Part shown: positions 19,279 to 27,213 of the stretch, piece after piece | Layout of the letters: each line of letters starts with the position of its first letter | Numbering within the stretch: the first letter of the stretch is position 1 | Source of the DNA: Pseudomonas nitroreducens TX1 | GTDB lineage: Bacteria; Pseudomonadota; Gammaproteobacteria; Pseudomonadales; Pseudomonadaceae | Assembly (NCBI RefSeq): GCF_000313755.1 | Contig: NZ_AMZB01000126.1 | Coordinates: 1-64,000, forward strand | DNA: 64,000 nt | Direction: 5' to 3' | The notes under the pieces: model-generated | Told to the model about the DNA's origin: nothing | Databases searched by the model: none | The model's input: only the letters and a program-made list of their open reading frames with translations | Made by a program: the position numbers and the translations under genes

Positions 19279-20133
19279 ATGACCCCGCTCACGCCCTTCA
19301 GTGCTGCCCAGCTCGATGCGACCCTGGCGCGCCTCGGCATGCCTGCGGAGCGCCCCGCGCCGACGCTGGCGAACCTCGACCTGCTGATCGTCGCGGCGCT
19401 GCATCACCTGCCTTTCGAGAACCTCGACGTGCTGCTGGACAAGCCCATCCGGATCGAGCCGGACGCGGTGTTCGCCAAGGTCGTCGAGCGTCAGCGCGGC
19501 GGCTACTGCTTCGAGCTGAACAGCCTGTTCGCCCGCCTGCTCGCCAGCCTGGATTACCGCGTGACGCTGCTGGTGGCGCGGGTACGCTGGGGATTGCCGG
19601 CGGATGCGCCGCTGACGCCGCAGACCCATCTGCTGCTGCGGGTCGATCTGGCCGAAGGGCCGCATCTGGTTGATATCGGCTTCGGCGGTCCGGCCTCGCC
19701 GCACGCGCTGCCTTTGCGGGTGAACCAGGAATTGGCCGGCGGCTGGCGCATTGCCGGTTCTCTCGACGGCGAGCTGGAGATGGCGACGCGCTCAACGTCG
19801 TCCTGGCAGACGCTGTATCGCTTCACCCTGGAGCCGCAAGAGTGGGCCGACTACACCATGCGCAACTGGTACACCTCGACCTACCCGCAGAGCGTGTTCC
19901 GCAACTCCCTGCGCGTGGCATTCAGCCAGGCGGGGGCGCGGCTGTCGCTGTTGAACGGGCACTTCACGCGACGCAACACAGACGGTTCGGTCGAGCAGCG
20001 CGCCATCGACAGCATCGATGAATTGTTGGACGTGCTGGACAGGCAGTTCCTTCTGAAAGCCGGCGATCTCGATGGCGGAGCGCTGCGCAGCCGGCTGGCT
20101 CAGTTGCTCGACTCCACGGCGCTCAGGGTCTGA
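19279..20133 (+). CDS. nat: Arylamine N-acetyltransferase
   Basis: This 284-residue cytoplasmic enzyme transfers acetyl from acetyl-CoA to arylamines and hydrazines. The catalytic triad is visible: Cys77 in RGGYCFELN, His117 in TPQTHLLL and Asp132 in LVDIGFGG. The ATG at 19279 follows AAAGGAG (19266-19272). A frame opening at 19240 lacks such a site. The 3' end overlaps the convergent lipoprotein gene by 34 bp. Confidence 0.92.
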   Translation: MTPLTPFSAAQLDATLARLGMPAERPAPTLANLDLLIVAALHHLPFENLDVLLDKPIRIEPDAVFAKVVERQRGGYCFELNSLFARLLASLDYRVTLLVARVRWGLPADAPLTPQTHLLLRVDLAEGPHLVDIGFGGPASPHALPLRVNQELAGGWRIAGSLDGELEMATRSTSSWQTLYRFTLEPQEWADYTMRNWYTSTYPQSVFRNSLRVAFSQAGARLSLLNGHFTRRNTDGSVEQRAIDSIDELLDVLDRQFLLKAGDLDGGALRSRLAQLLDSTALRV

Positions 20134-20774
20134 TCGTTGTCCCGCCCGGCGCTGGCAGGGACATCCGGCGCGACACCGATGGCCAGGCGCACGGTGCGGC
20201 CGGGCAGCTCGTCGCGCTGCAGCTCGCCTCCGGGCTTGCCGACGAACCAGCTGCCATTGATGTCCGAGGCGTGACATTGCAACTGGCGCTCGCCGCTCGT
20301 TGCGTCCGGCAGCAGCCAGCGGCAGCGGCCATCGAAGATGCGCGTTCCCTTTTTCGGCATCCCGCGGACGCCGGCGGGGAGGCGGTCGCGGATGGACAGG
20401 TGGGCGAAGCTGATGTCGGGCGCCACGGCGTCCTGGGGATGGGTGGCCGATTCGCCGTCCATCTCCAGACGGATATGGCTCAGCACACGTGTGCAACCTT
20501 CGCTGCGCAGGCTCAGGGGCACCGCGTAGCTGACCCGGTAGGGTCGTTCGCTGTGTCCAGGCGTGGCGAAGATGCGCCGGTTGAGGTCGTCGCCTGCGGA
20601 AGCGTCGCAGTGGTGGCCTTCGGGAGGGGAGTAGCGCGCGTCACCCACCAGGCTGAAATCACCGGGAAGGTCGGCTTCCAGGGTGAACTCGTTGCTGGCG
20701 CAACCGCCCAGGGCAAGGGCCGCCAGCGCGGGAAGCAGGCGCCGGGCAATGCGGCGGAGGGGGCGGGAAGGCAT
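20100..20774 (-). CDS. Putative lipoprotein, function unknown
   Basis: This 224-residue protein has an arginine-rich n-region and lipobox (LALGGCASN; cysteine about residue 25). The mature part contains two cysteines in HHCDASAGDD and SEGCTRV and a late pair (RCRWLLPD, QLQCHASDI). No family is recognised. The last 34 bp overlap the 3' end of nat on the other strand, so convergent transcripts would be antisense. Confidence 0.7.
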   Translation of the reverse strand: MPSRPLRRIARRLLPALAALALGGCASNEFTLEADLPGDFSLVGDARYSPPEGHHCDASAGDDLNRRIFATPGHSERPYRVSYAVPLSLRSEGCTRVLSHIRLEMDGESATHPQDAVAPDISFAHLSIRDRLPAGVRGMPKKGTRIFDGRCRWLLPDATSGERQLQCHASDINGSWFVGKPGGELQRDELPGRTVRLAIGVAPDVPASAGRDNDQTLSAVESSN

Positions 20775-20895
20775 GGAGTGTCCTGCGGCAGCCGAAACTG
20801 CGCGGGAGCATCCGTCGATCGGTCAAGCAGCTGAATCGGATTACCCTGCTCTGGATGTAGGAATGCGGTCAGCCGGACGGGCGTTACGCAGTCGT

Positions 20896-21351
20896 TCAGC
20901 CGATCATCCCAAAGCCGCGCGCCATCAAGCTCGCCAGCAGCGGCAGGATCATCAGCGCCAGCAGCTCCACGCGGAGGGTCATGATCACCAGCTTCGCCTG
21001 GCGTTCGCTGGGCACCGGGACGCGCCCTGCCTTGAGCTCGTTGCGCCAGTTGAGGAAGGTCATGGTCGGCAGGATCGACAGCAATGCCACCAGCACGAAC
21101 AGGCCGATCTTGGCGTGGAACAGGCTGTTGTGCAGGTAGTAATCCGCGCCTTTGGCGAACCAGACCACCCGCGCCGCGCCGGTCAGCAGCACGACGCCGG
21201 CGCAGGCGCCGTAGGCCAGGTCGACAATCACCAGGCTGCGCGCCCGCGACAAGTCCAGCGGCAGGCGGAACAGTTGGTGCTCCAGCACCAGCAGGGCGAA
21301 CAGGATGAAGATCGACAGGTAGTGCAGGTACGCGGCGATGGCTTGGGCCAT
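20896..21351 (-). CDS. DUF2214 family inner-membrane protein
   Basis: This 151-residue protein has four predicted membrane helices (YLHYLSIFILFALLVLEHQL; LAYGACAGVVLLTGAARVVW; HAKIGLFVLVALLSILPTMT; LRVELLALMILPLLASLMAR). The spacing and conserved histidines (HYLSI, LEHQLF, SLFHAKIG) match DUF2214 proteins, which resemble small haem-binding membrane proteins. Function is not established. It lies 30 bp downstream of the GAF-GGDEF gene and may be co-transcribed. Confidence 0.8.
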   Translation of the reverse strand: MAQAIAAYLHYLSIFILFALLVLEHQLFRLPLDLSRARSLVIVDLAYGACAGVVLLTGAARVVWFAKGADYYLHNSLFHAKIGLFVLVALLSILPTMTFLNWRNELKAGRVPVPSERQAKLVIMTLRVELLALMILPLLASLMARGFGMIG

Positions 21352-21381
21352 GGTTGGGTCCTCTGCTGGGGCCTTTGCGGA

Positions 21382-22425
21382 TCAGGCTGAAGCTGGCGGC
21401 GAGCTGAAACTCACCCGGTCACGCCCGGCCTGCTTGGCACTGTAGAGCGCGGCATCGGCGCGTTCCAGTGCCTGGTCGACCTGTTCGTCCCCTGCCAGCA
21501 GCGTGCAACCGATACTCAGGCTGACCGGCAGCGGGCCGTCGGCCAATGCCACGGGTTCATTGGCGATCAGCTGGCGCACGCGCTCGGCGATCCGTTGCAG
21601 CTCCTTACTGTCCTTCACCCGCAACAGGGCGACGAATTCCTCGCCGCCCTGGCGCACCAGCAGGTCGTCCGGGCGCAAGGCGGCGCGCAGGCGCCGGGCG
21701 CATTCGCGCAGCACCTGGTCGCCGGCCGCATGGCCGTGCCTGTCATTGATGGATTTGAAATGGTCGAGGTCGGCGTAGATCACTCCGAGCTCGGCCTGAT
21801 GCTCCCGCGCCAGGCGGCATTCGCGGTCCTGGAAAGTGTCCAGCGCGCCACGGTTCCACAACTGGGTCAGCGGGTCGAGCAGGGCCTTGCGCTGTTCGCG
21901 GTCCACTTCCACGCGCAGGTCGCGGTTGCTCTGGATCAGGCTGCGCAGTTGCAGGTAACCCTCGGCGAGCGTGGCGAGATCGCGGAAGTTCGCCTGCTGT
22001 GCGGCGCTGAGGGTGCGCGGCCGAGGGTCGACCATGCACAGTGTGCCGATGGCCTGGCCATTGCCGGCGCGCAGCGGGCGGCCGGCGTAGAAGCGGATAT
22101 AGGGCGGGCCGAGCACCAGCGGATTGTCGGCAAAACGCGGGTCGCGCTTGGCGTCGGGCACCAGCAGGGTGCCTTCGCTGAGAATGGCGTAGCCGCAGAA
22201 GGAGACGTCACGCTTGGTCTCGCTGGCGTCCAGCCCGACCTTGGCCTTGAACCACTGACGGTCCTGGTCGATCAGGCTGATCAGTACGGTGTCGACCTGA
22301 GCCAGGTCCTGGGTGAGCTGCACCAGCGTATCCAGGTAATGCTCGGCCGGGGTGTCGAGCAGGTTCATCGCATCCAGAGTCTGCTGACGCAGGGACTCGT
22401 CAGTGGGAATGGGACAAGCCGGCAT
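21382..22425 (-). CDS. GAF-GGDEF diguanylate cyclase
   Basis: This is a 347-residue cytoplasmic protein. An N-terminal GAF domain (about 20-160; DTVLISLIDQDRQWFKAKVG, FYAGRPLRAGNGQAIGTLC) is joined through a coiled segment to a GGDEF domain (about 185-340). The active site is RQGGEEFVALL and the inhibitory site RPDD lies five residues upstream, so it should be an active, product-inhibited c-di-GMP synthase. The domain pair resembles PA2771 of P. aeruginosa. The GAF ligand is unknown. Confidence 0.87.
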   Translation of the reverse strand: MPACPIPTDESLRQQTLDAMNLLDTPAEHYLDTLVQLTQDLAQVDTVLISLIDQDRQWFKAKVGLDASETKRDVSFCGYAILSEGTLLVPDAKRDPRFADNPLVLGPPYIRFYAGRPLRAGNGQAIGTLCMVDPRPRTLSAAQQANFRDLATLAEGYLQLRSLIQSNRDLRVEVDREQRKALLDPLTQLWNRGALDTFQDRECRLAREHQAELGVIYADLDHFKSINDRHGHAAGDQVLRECARRLRAALRPDDLLVRQGGEEFVALLRVKDSKELQRIAERVRQLIANEPVALADGPLPVSLSIGCTLLAGDEQVDQALERADAALYSAKQAGRDRVSFSSPPASA

Positions 22426-22443
22426 GGATTCTCCTCGAAAGAT

Positions 22444-23793
22444 TCAGGGGCTGGCGGGCGCCTGCCAGGCGTCCTGACGCGTCAGTCGCCAGGCATAGGC
22501 TGCGAGGATCAGTCCGCGCAGCAACATGAAGCATAGGAAGGTTAGCCACAAACCGTGATTTCCCCAGCCCTGCAGCGCAAGGCCGAGCGGCAGGCTGGCG
22601 GCACAGGCGAGCAGCATGGCGTTGCGCATCTCGCGAGCCCGCGTGGCGCCAATGAACAGACCATCGAGCAGGTAACTCCACATGCCGACGAGCGGCAGGC
22701 AGGCGAGGTAGGGCAGGTAGTGGTCGGCGGTGGCGCGCACTTCCGGGATGTCGCTCTGCAGGGCGATGAACAGGTGGCCGAAGACGGAGAAGAAGACGAC
22801 GAACAGCAGGCTGGCGATCAGCGACCAGCCACACGCGACCACCAGCGAGCGGCGCAGCGCGGTGCGGTCGCGACCGCCGATGGCGTGGCCGCACAGCGCC
22901 TCGACGGCGTGGGCCAGGCCGTCGAGGGCATAGGCCGTGACCATCAGGCCGTTGAGCAGCAGCGCGTTGGCCGCCACCGTGGCGTCGCCCAGACGTGTGC
23001 CCTGCACCGTTAGCAGGAAGAACACGCCCTGGAGCGCCAGGCTGCGGATGAAGATGTCGCGGTTGACCATCAGCAGCGGCCGCCAGCTGGCCCAGGCGCG
23101 CAGGCGCGACCAGTCCGGCTGGCCGGGGTAACGCCTGAGCGAGCCACGGGTCAGCGCCAGACCCAGCAGCGCGCCGCCCCATTCGGCGGTTACCGCGGCC
23201 TTTGCCGCGCCGGCGACCCCCCAGCCCAGGCCCATCACGAACCACAGGCTGAGCACGATGTTGATGAGGTTGGTGGTCAGCAGGATCGCCAGCGGCGCGC
23301 GGGCGTTCTGCGTGCCGAGGAACCAGCCGACCAGCGCATAGGTGGCCAGCGCTGCGGGCAGGCCGAACAGGCGGGTGTGGAAGAACTCGCGGGCCAGCAC
23401 ATCCAGCTCGGGGGACGGGCGCATCAGCTCCAGCGCGGGGCCGGTCAGCGGCACCGCCAGCAGGCCGAGCAGCAAGGCGAGGCCGAGAGCCAGCAGCAGG
23501 CCCTGGCCGAGAATGCGCCGCAGCGCTCCACCCTCTTCACGCCCGGCAGCCTGGGCGGCGAACCCGGTGGTGCCCATGCGCAGGAAACCCAGCACACCCA
23601 CCAGCAGGGTGTAGAGCCCGCCACCGACCGCCACGGCGCCAAGCTGGTGCGCGTGCGGCAGGTGGCCGATCACCGCGCTGTCCACTAGGGTGACCAGCGG
23701 CACGGAAACGTTGGAGAGGATCATCGGCGCGGCCAGCGCCCAGACGCGGCGGTGGGTCGGCGAATGCCGCCAGGCTTCGAGTAGGAGGTTCAT
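22444..23793 (-). CDS. MATE family efflux transporter, DinF-like
   Basis: This 449-residue protein has twelve hydrophobic segments. MATE signatures include RVWALAAPMILSNVSVPLVT with DSAVIGHLPH at the first helices, and GTQNARAPLAILLTTNLINI near the middle. It should export cationic compounds using an ion gradient. The branch is that of DinF, named for DNA-damage induction in E. coli. No LexA box was recognised upstream. It lies 18 bp upstream of the diguanylate cyclase gene on the same strand. Confidence 0.87.
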   Translation of the reverse strand: MNLLLEAWRHSPTHRRVWALAAPMILSNVSVPLVTLVDSAVIGHLPHAHQLGAVAVGGGLYTLLVGVLGFLRMGTTGFAAQAAGREEGGALRRILGQGLLLALGLALLLGLLAVPLTGPALELMRPSPELDVLAREFFHTRLFGLPAALATYALVGWFLGTQNARAPLAILLTTNLINIVLSLWFVMGLGWGVAGAAKAAVTAEWGGALLGLALTRGSLRRYPGQPDWSRLRAWASWRPLLMVNRDIFIRSLALQGVFFLLTVQGTRLGDATVAANALLLNGLMVTAYALDGLAHAVEALCGHAIGGRDRTALRRSLVVACGWSLIASLLFVVFFSVFGHLFIALQSDIPEVRATADHYLPYLACLPLVGMWSYLLDGLFIGATRAREMRNAMLLACAASLPLGLALQGWGNHGLWLTFLCFMLLRGLILAAYAWRLTRQDAWQAPASP

Positions 23794-23944
23794 GAGGATA
23801 TGAAAGGACGAATGGAATTAAATGTGTAGGAAGTTGCTGATGTTGTGCAGGGAAACTCCCTAAGGACAGGGTTGGGAGATGAGTCGTGCAGGTACATCTC
23901 GTAAAGTGCCGCCCCCAATATTTCCATATGCATCCAGGGCTCCC

Positions 23945-24985
23945 ATGTCTCGCTACATAGACTCGGCAAGTAATCAAGGTGTGCTGTTTCGGGTTGTGCT
24001 GGGACTTGTGCTTGCGCTGTTCGCGCGGTCGGTCTGGGCGCAGTGTTCCTTCGACAGTGGTTACTCGTTGAATAACGCCACGGTGACACTGCCTAGCACC
24101 CTGACCGCCAGGCGTGACATGCCGGTGGGCACGATTCTGTTCGATTCTGGATGGGTCAATGGCGGCAGCACGCACATTCATTGCAATGCGGCGGATACAA
24201 TCAGTTACGGCTATGCGAGCGCGGTCGCTCCCGTCAGCGGCATGTAGGCTGTCTACGAAACCGGTGTCCCGGGCATTGGTATCAAGGCCGCATACTCCAA
24301 CAGCTACGCCTCCCAGCCGGCGAACATTGATAGCGTGAATCTTACTGCGGGTTCTGTACTGCTGGTATGGCCACGTGCGGTGAACTCCGATGTAAAAAAT
24401 GCTGGGTACACTCCGGCAGGGCTGTACCGCATCCAATTGGTAGTAACGGGGCCGCTGGTGTCGGGGAGTCGTACCATGACATTGCCTAATCCGACAGCGC
24501 AGACGATCTACGGCAGTTTGCTGACTAACCAGGCCAGCTTCTCCACCCCAACGGTCATTGTGGAAACGCTCTCCTGCACGGTAAACACGCCGACCGTCGC
24601 AGTACCGTTGAAAGATGTTCTGGTCCGGCAGTTCCAGGGCGTTGGCAGTACGCTGGGGACTAAACCGTTCACCGTCGATGTCACGTGCCCTGGTGGAGTG
24701 GCGGTTGCCTATCAGCTTGATGGTACGAGCCCGTCCGGCGGAGGCGCAATGGGACTGATCCAGAACAGTTCTGGGACGGGTATGGCTACCGGTGTGGCAG
24801 TGCAAGTGCTGAAGTCTGATGGCAGTACACCGCTGCCGCTGGCCACTCAAACGAGTCTGGGCACTTCCGTCAGCGAGAACCAGGCGATGCCCATTTCACT
24901 CAATGCGCGGTATTACCAGACGGAGAGTAGCGTCTCACCGGGGCAGGTGAGCGCGACCGCCTATGTCACGATGTACTACCAGTAA
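23945..24985 (+). pseudogene. Fimbrial tip adhesin-like gene with in-frame amber codon
   Basis: The frame opens at the ATG at 23945 with a signal peptide (FRVVLGLVLALFARSVWAQ). It runs 100 codons to a TAG at 24245-24247 and then continues in the same frame to the TAA at 24983. The full product would be 346 residues with one internal stop. Before the stop lies an adhesin-type lectin region (QCSFDSGYSLNNATVTLP). After it come PGIGIKAAYSN, GLYRIQLVV and a C-terminal pilin domain (CTVNTPTVAVPL, LNARYYQTESSVSPG). This is the two-domain form of chaperone-usher tip adhesins. No chaperone, usher or major pilin is nearby. A C-to-T change from CAG would explain the stop. Amber suppression or an error in the sequence is possible. 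Confidence 0.75.
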
Positions 24986-25016
24986 GCGAGCAACTGAGTA
25001 CCTGGCCGATGTGCGA

Positions 25017-25418
25017 TCAACCCATTTTCTTGCGGTACGCGCAATAGCCGGGACGCGGGCCGACCTGGGGGTGGTTGCGGCAGGTGTCCGGGCGCTTGGC
25101 GTAGACGCTGCACAGGCGCGTCTTGCGGTCGAGGAAGTAGCAGTCGCCATTGCTGGTGCGGGTCAGGGTGAAGATGCCGCTCTTCTGGTTGAAGCGCTCG
25201 ACGACGCCTTCCTTCAGCAGGCGCTTGGCGATGTTCTTCGCCGGCTCGTCGCGCTCGAACTCATCGACGACGCCGATGCGGATCAGGTCGTTGACGTTCA
25301 CTTCCGCCGGCATGGTGCAGCAGGTGGCGTTGCAGTCCTTGCACAGGCCCGAGGTGTACTTGGCCCAGGTTTCCAGGCGGTCCAGTTCGGCGTTGGCAAT
25401 CAGCGGCGGTTTTCTCAT
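25017..25418 (-). CDS. YkgJ-type cysteine-cluster protein
   Basis: This 133-residue cytoplasmic protein has a CxxC/CC cluster typical of the YkgJ/CxxCxxCC family: GLCKDCNATCCTMPAEV, then GDCYFLDRKTRLCSVYAKRP and DTCRNHP. It is expected to bind zinc or an iron-sulfur cluster. Function is unknown. It is convergent with the broken fimbrial gene, 31 bp from its stop. Confidence 0.82.
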   Translation of the reverse strand: MRKPPLIANAELDRLETWAKYTSGLCKDCNATCCTMPAEVNVNDLIRIGVVDEFERDEPAKNIAKRLLKEGVVERFNQKSGIFTLTRTSNGDCYFLDRKTRLCSVYAKRPDTCRNHPQVGPRPGYCAYRKKMG

Positions 25419-25520
25419 GGCGGCATTCGGCAGGGTGGAGCGAGGCGCGCATCATAGTGGCCGGCGCGCAGATTTGCTCGGGCTTTCGACGAACAGGGCG
25501 GCGACGAACAGTACGGCGCT

Positions 25521-26063
25521 CTACAGAACGGCGATTGCGCCGTTCTCGCGCAGGTACTCCTTGAAGGTCGGGTAGCAGATGAGGAACCAGGGCGTGAAAT
25601 GCGCCGGGTGGGCAGCCATCTCGGCTTCCAGTTCGGGCAGGGCGACGTAGCGGAAGGCGTCGGCTTCTGCGGGATCGGGGCGCGGCGGCTGCTCGTCGAC
25701 GGCGCCGAACAGGTGGCCGTATTCGTTCTCGACCATGCCGTTGGCCAGCTCCAGGCGGTAGCTGAACTCGAAAAGTTTGCGCAGCTCGACCTCCATGCCC
25801 ATCTCTTCGCGCAGCCTGCGCTCGGCGGCGTGCTTCGCCGATTCATCAGGATAGGGATGGCCGCAGCAGGTGTTGCTCCACAGGCCGCCGCAATGGTATT
25901 TGCCTGCCGCGCGGCGCTGCAGCAGCAGCTCGCCGGCGCGGTTGAAGACGTAGACCGAGATGGCGCGGTGGCGTAGCCCGCGCCGATGGGCTTCGAGCTT
26001 CTCCATGGTGCCAGTCGGAGTGTCGTGTTCGTCGACCAGAATTACCTGGATCTCGGTCATCAA
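25521..26063 (-). CDS. idi: Isopentenyl-diphosphate delta-isomerase, type 1
   Basis: This 180-residue NUDIX-fold enzyme interconverts isopentenyl and dimethylallyl diphosphate. The active-site cysteine is in GLWSNTCCGHPYPDE and the catalytic glutamate region is MVENEYGHLF. The Nudix-like helix reads AAERRLREEMGM. Length matches the bacterial enzyme (about 180). DXP-pathway bacteria do not need it, and many Pseudomonas genomes lack it, so it may raise the DMAPP supply. It starts at the ATG at 26063, or the next codon ATG at 26060. Confidence 0.9.
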   Translation of the reverse strand: MMTEIQVILVDEHDTPTGTMEKLEAHRRGLRHRAISVYVFNRAGELLLQRRAAGKYHCGGLWSNTCCGHPYPDESAKHAAERRLREEMGMEVELRKLFEFSYRLELANGMVENEYGHLFGAVDEQPPRPDPAEADAFRYVALPELEAEMAAHPAHFTPWFLICYPTFKEYLRENGAIAVL

Positions 26064-26110
26064 GTGCTCCCGCGAGAGTGCCTTCCATGCTCAGCGTAGA
26101 CGGACGGACA

Positions 26111-26560
26111 TCAGCCCTTGCGGATCATCCAGATACCGACGGCGATGGCGGCCATGCCGGCGATCTTCAGGGCGCTCACCGGGGCTTCCTTGAAACCGGC
26201 CCAGCCGAAGTGGTCCAGCGCCAGCGCCATGCCCAGCTGGCCGGCAAGCACCAGCACCATGAACATCAGCGCGCCGACGCGCGGTGCGGCGAAGGCGGCG
26301 ATGAAGATGAAGAACATCCCCAGGAAGCCGCCACACCACTGCCACCAGGGCATCCCGCGCATTGCCGCGAGGCTGGGGAATTCGCGGTTGGCCAGGGTCA
26401 GCGCGAGCAGGCCGAGCATGCCGACGAAGAAGGAAATCAGCGCGGCGGCCAGCACGCTGGACACCTGCTTGGCCAACTGGCCGTTGATGCCGGCCTGAAG
26501 TGGCAGGCAGGCGCCGGCGATCAGCGGCAGAACGAACAACCACCAGGGCGGCGTAGGCAT
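26111..26560 (-). CDS. DMT-family YdcZ/DUF606 membrane protein
   Basis: This 149-residue protein has five hydrophobic helices (WLFVLPLIAGACLPLQAGIN, ALISFFVGMLGLLALTLA, GFLGMFFIFIAAF, MFMVLVLAGQLGMALAL, ALKIAGMAAIAVGIWMI). INGQLAK and LDHFGWAGF match DUF606 half-size drug/metabolite transporters, which often work as pairs. No partner gene is adjacent. The ATG at 26560 follows GGAG. The longer frame to 27040 lies antisense to the next gene and is rejected. Confidence 0.85.
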   Translation of the reverse strand: MPTPPWWLFVLPLIAGACLPLQAGINGQLAKQVSSVLAAALISFFVGMLGLLALTLANREFPSLAAMRGMPWWQWCGGFLGMFFIFIAAFAAPRVGALMFMVLVLAGQLGMALALDHFGWAGFKEAPVSALKIAGMAAIAVGIWMIRKG

Positions 26561-26686
26561 GGGAAACTCCGAAAAAGGTCTGAAGGCCGAGCCGCGATGT
26601 GCTGGCCCGCGGTCGATCGAGAATAGACAGCCGCGTAGTATGCACCAGACCGGCGCATCGCTCCCGCCCCGATGGAGACCCCGACC

Positions 26687-27088
26687 ATGGCCACCCGCGC
26701 GTCCCGTACCCTGAGCGTCCGTATCGAGCGGCCTCGGGACATCGCCTACGACTTCCTCGCCGACCCGAAGAACTTCCCTTACTGGGCCTCCGGCCTGTGC
26801 AGCGCCATCGAGCCGCTGGAAGGCCAGCTCTGGCTCGCGCAGACACCCCAGGGGCCGATGCGGGTGCGCTTCTCCCCGCGCAATACCTTCGGCGTGCTCG
26901 ACCACGACGTCCTGCCCGAGCAGGCGCCCGCCATCCACATTCCGCTGCGGCTGATCGCCAACGGCGACGGCTGCGAACTGCAACTCACCCTGCTGCGCCA
27001 GCCACAGATGGACGACGCCACCTTCGAGCGCGATGCGCAATGGGTGGAGCGCGATCTGCAGGCGATCAAGGTGTTGCTGGAGTCGTGA
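26687..27088 (+). CDS. SRPBCC family (START-like) protein
   Basis: This 133-residue protein has the polyketide cyclase/SRPBCC pattern: TLSVRIERPRDIAYDFLADP then NFPYWASGLCSAIE, MRVRFSPRNTFGVLDHDV and a C-terminal helix (DAQWVERDLQAIKVLLES). These proteins bind hydrophobic ligands in a helix-grip cavity; no ligand can be named. GGAG at 26674-26677 fits the ATG at 26687 better than the ATG at 26672. Confidence 0.8.
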   Translation: MATRASRTLSVRIERPRDIAYDFLADPKNFPYWASGLCSAIEPLEGQLWLAQTPQGPMRVRFSPRNTFGVLDHDVLPEQAPAIHIPLRLIANGDGCELQLTLLRQPQMDDATFERDAQWVERDLQAIKVLLES

Positions 27089-27128
27089 TATTGCGCCGTT
27101 CCTACAGGTTTACAGAGGAATCGACCCT

Positions 27129-27206
27129 ATAGGAGCGAGCTTGCTCGCGAACGAGTCAGCCTGCGGCTTCGGTGTCTGGCGGTTCGCGAGCAAGCTCGCT
27201 CCTACA
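27129..27206. repeat. REP-type inverted pair
   Basis: TAGGAGCGAGCTTGCTCGCG (from 27131) and GCGAGCAAGCTCGCTCCTAC (to about 27205) form an inverted pair with a spacer of about 36 bp. It lies in the convergent gap between the SRPBCC gene and the fadH-like gene. Confidence 0.8.
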
Positions 27207-27213
27207 AAAAGCC

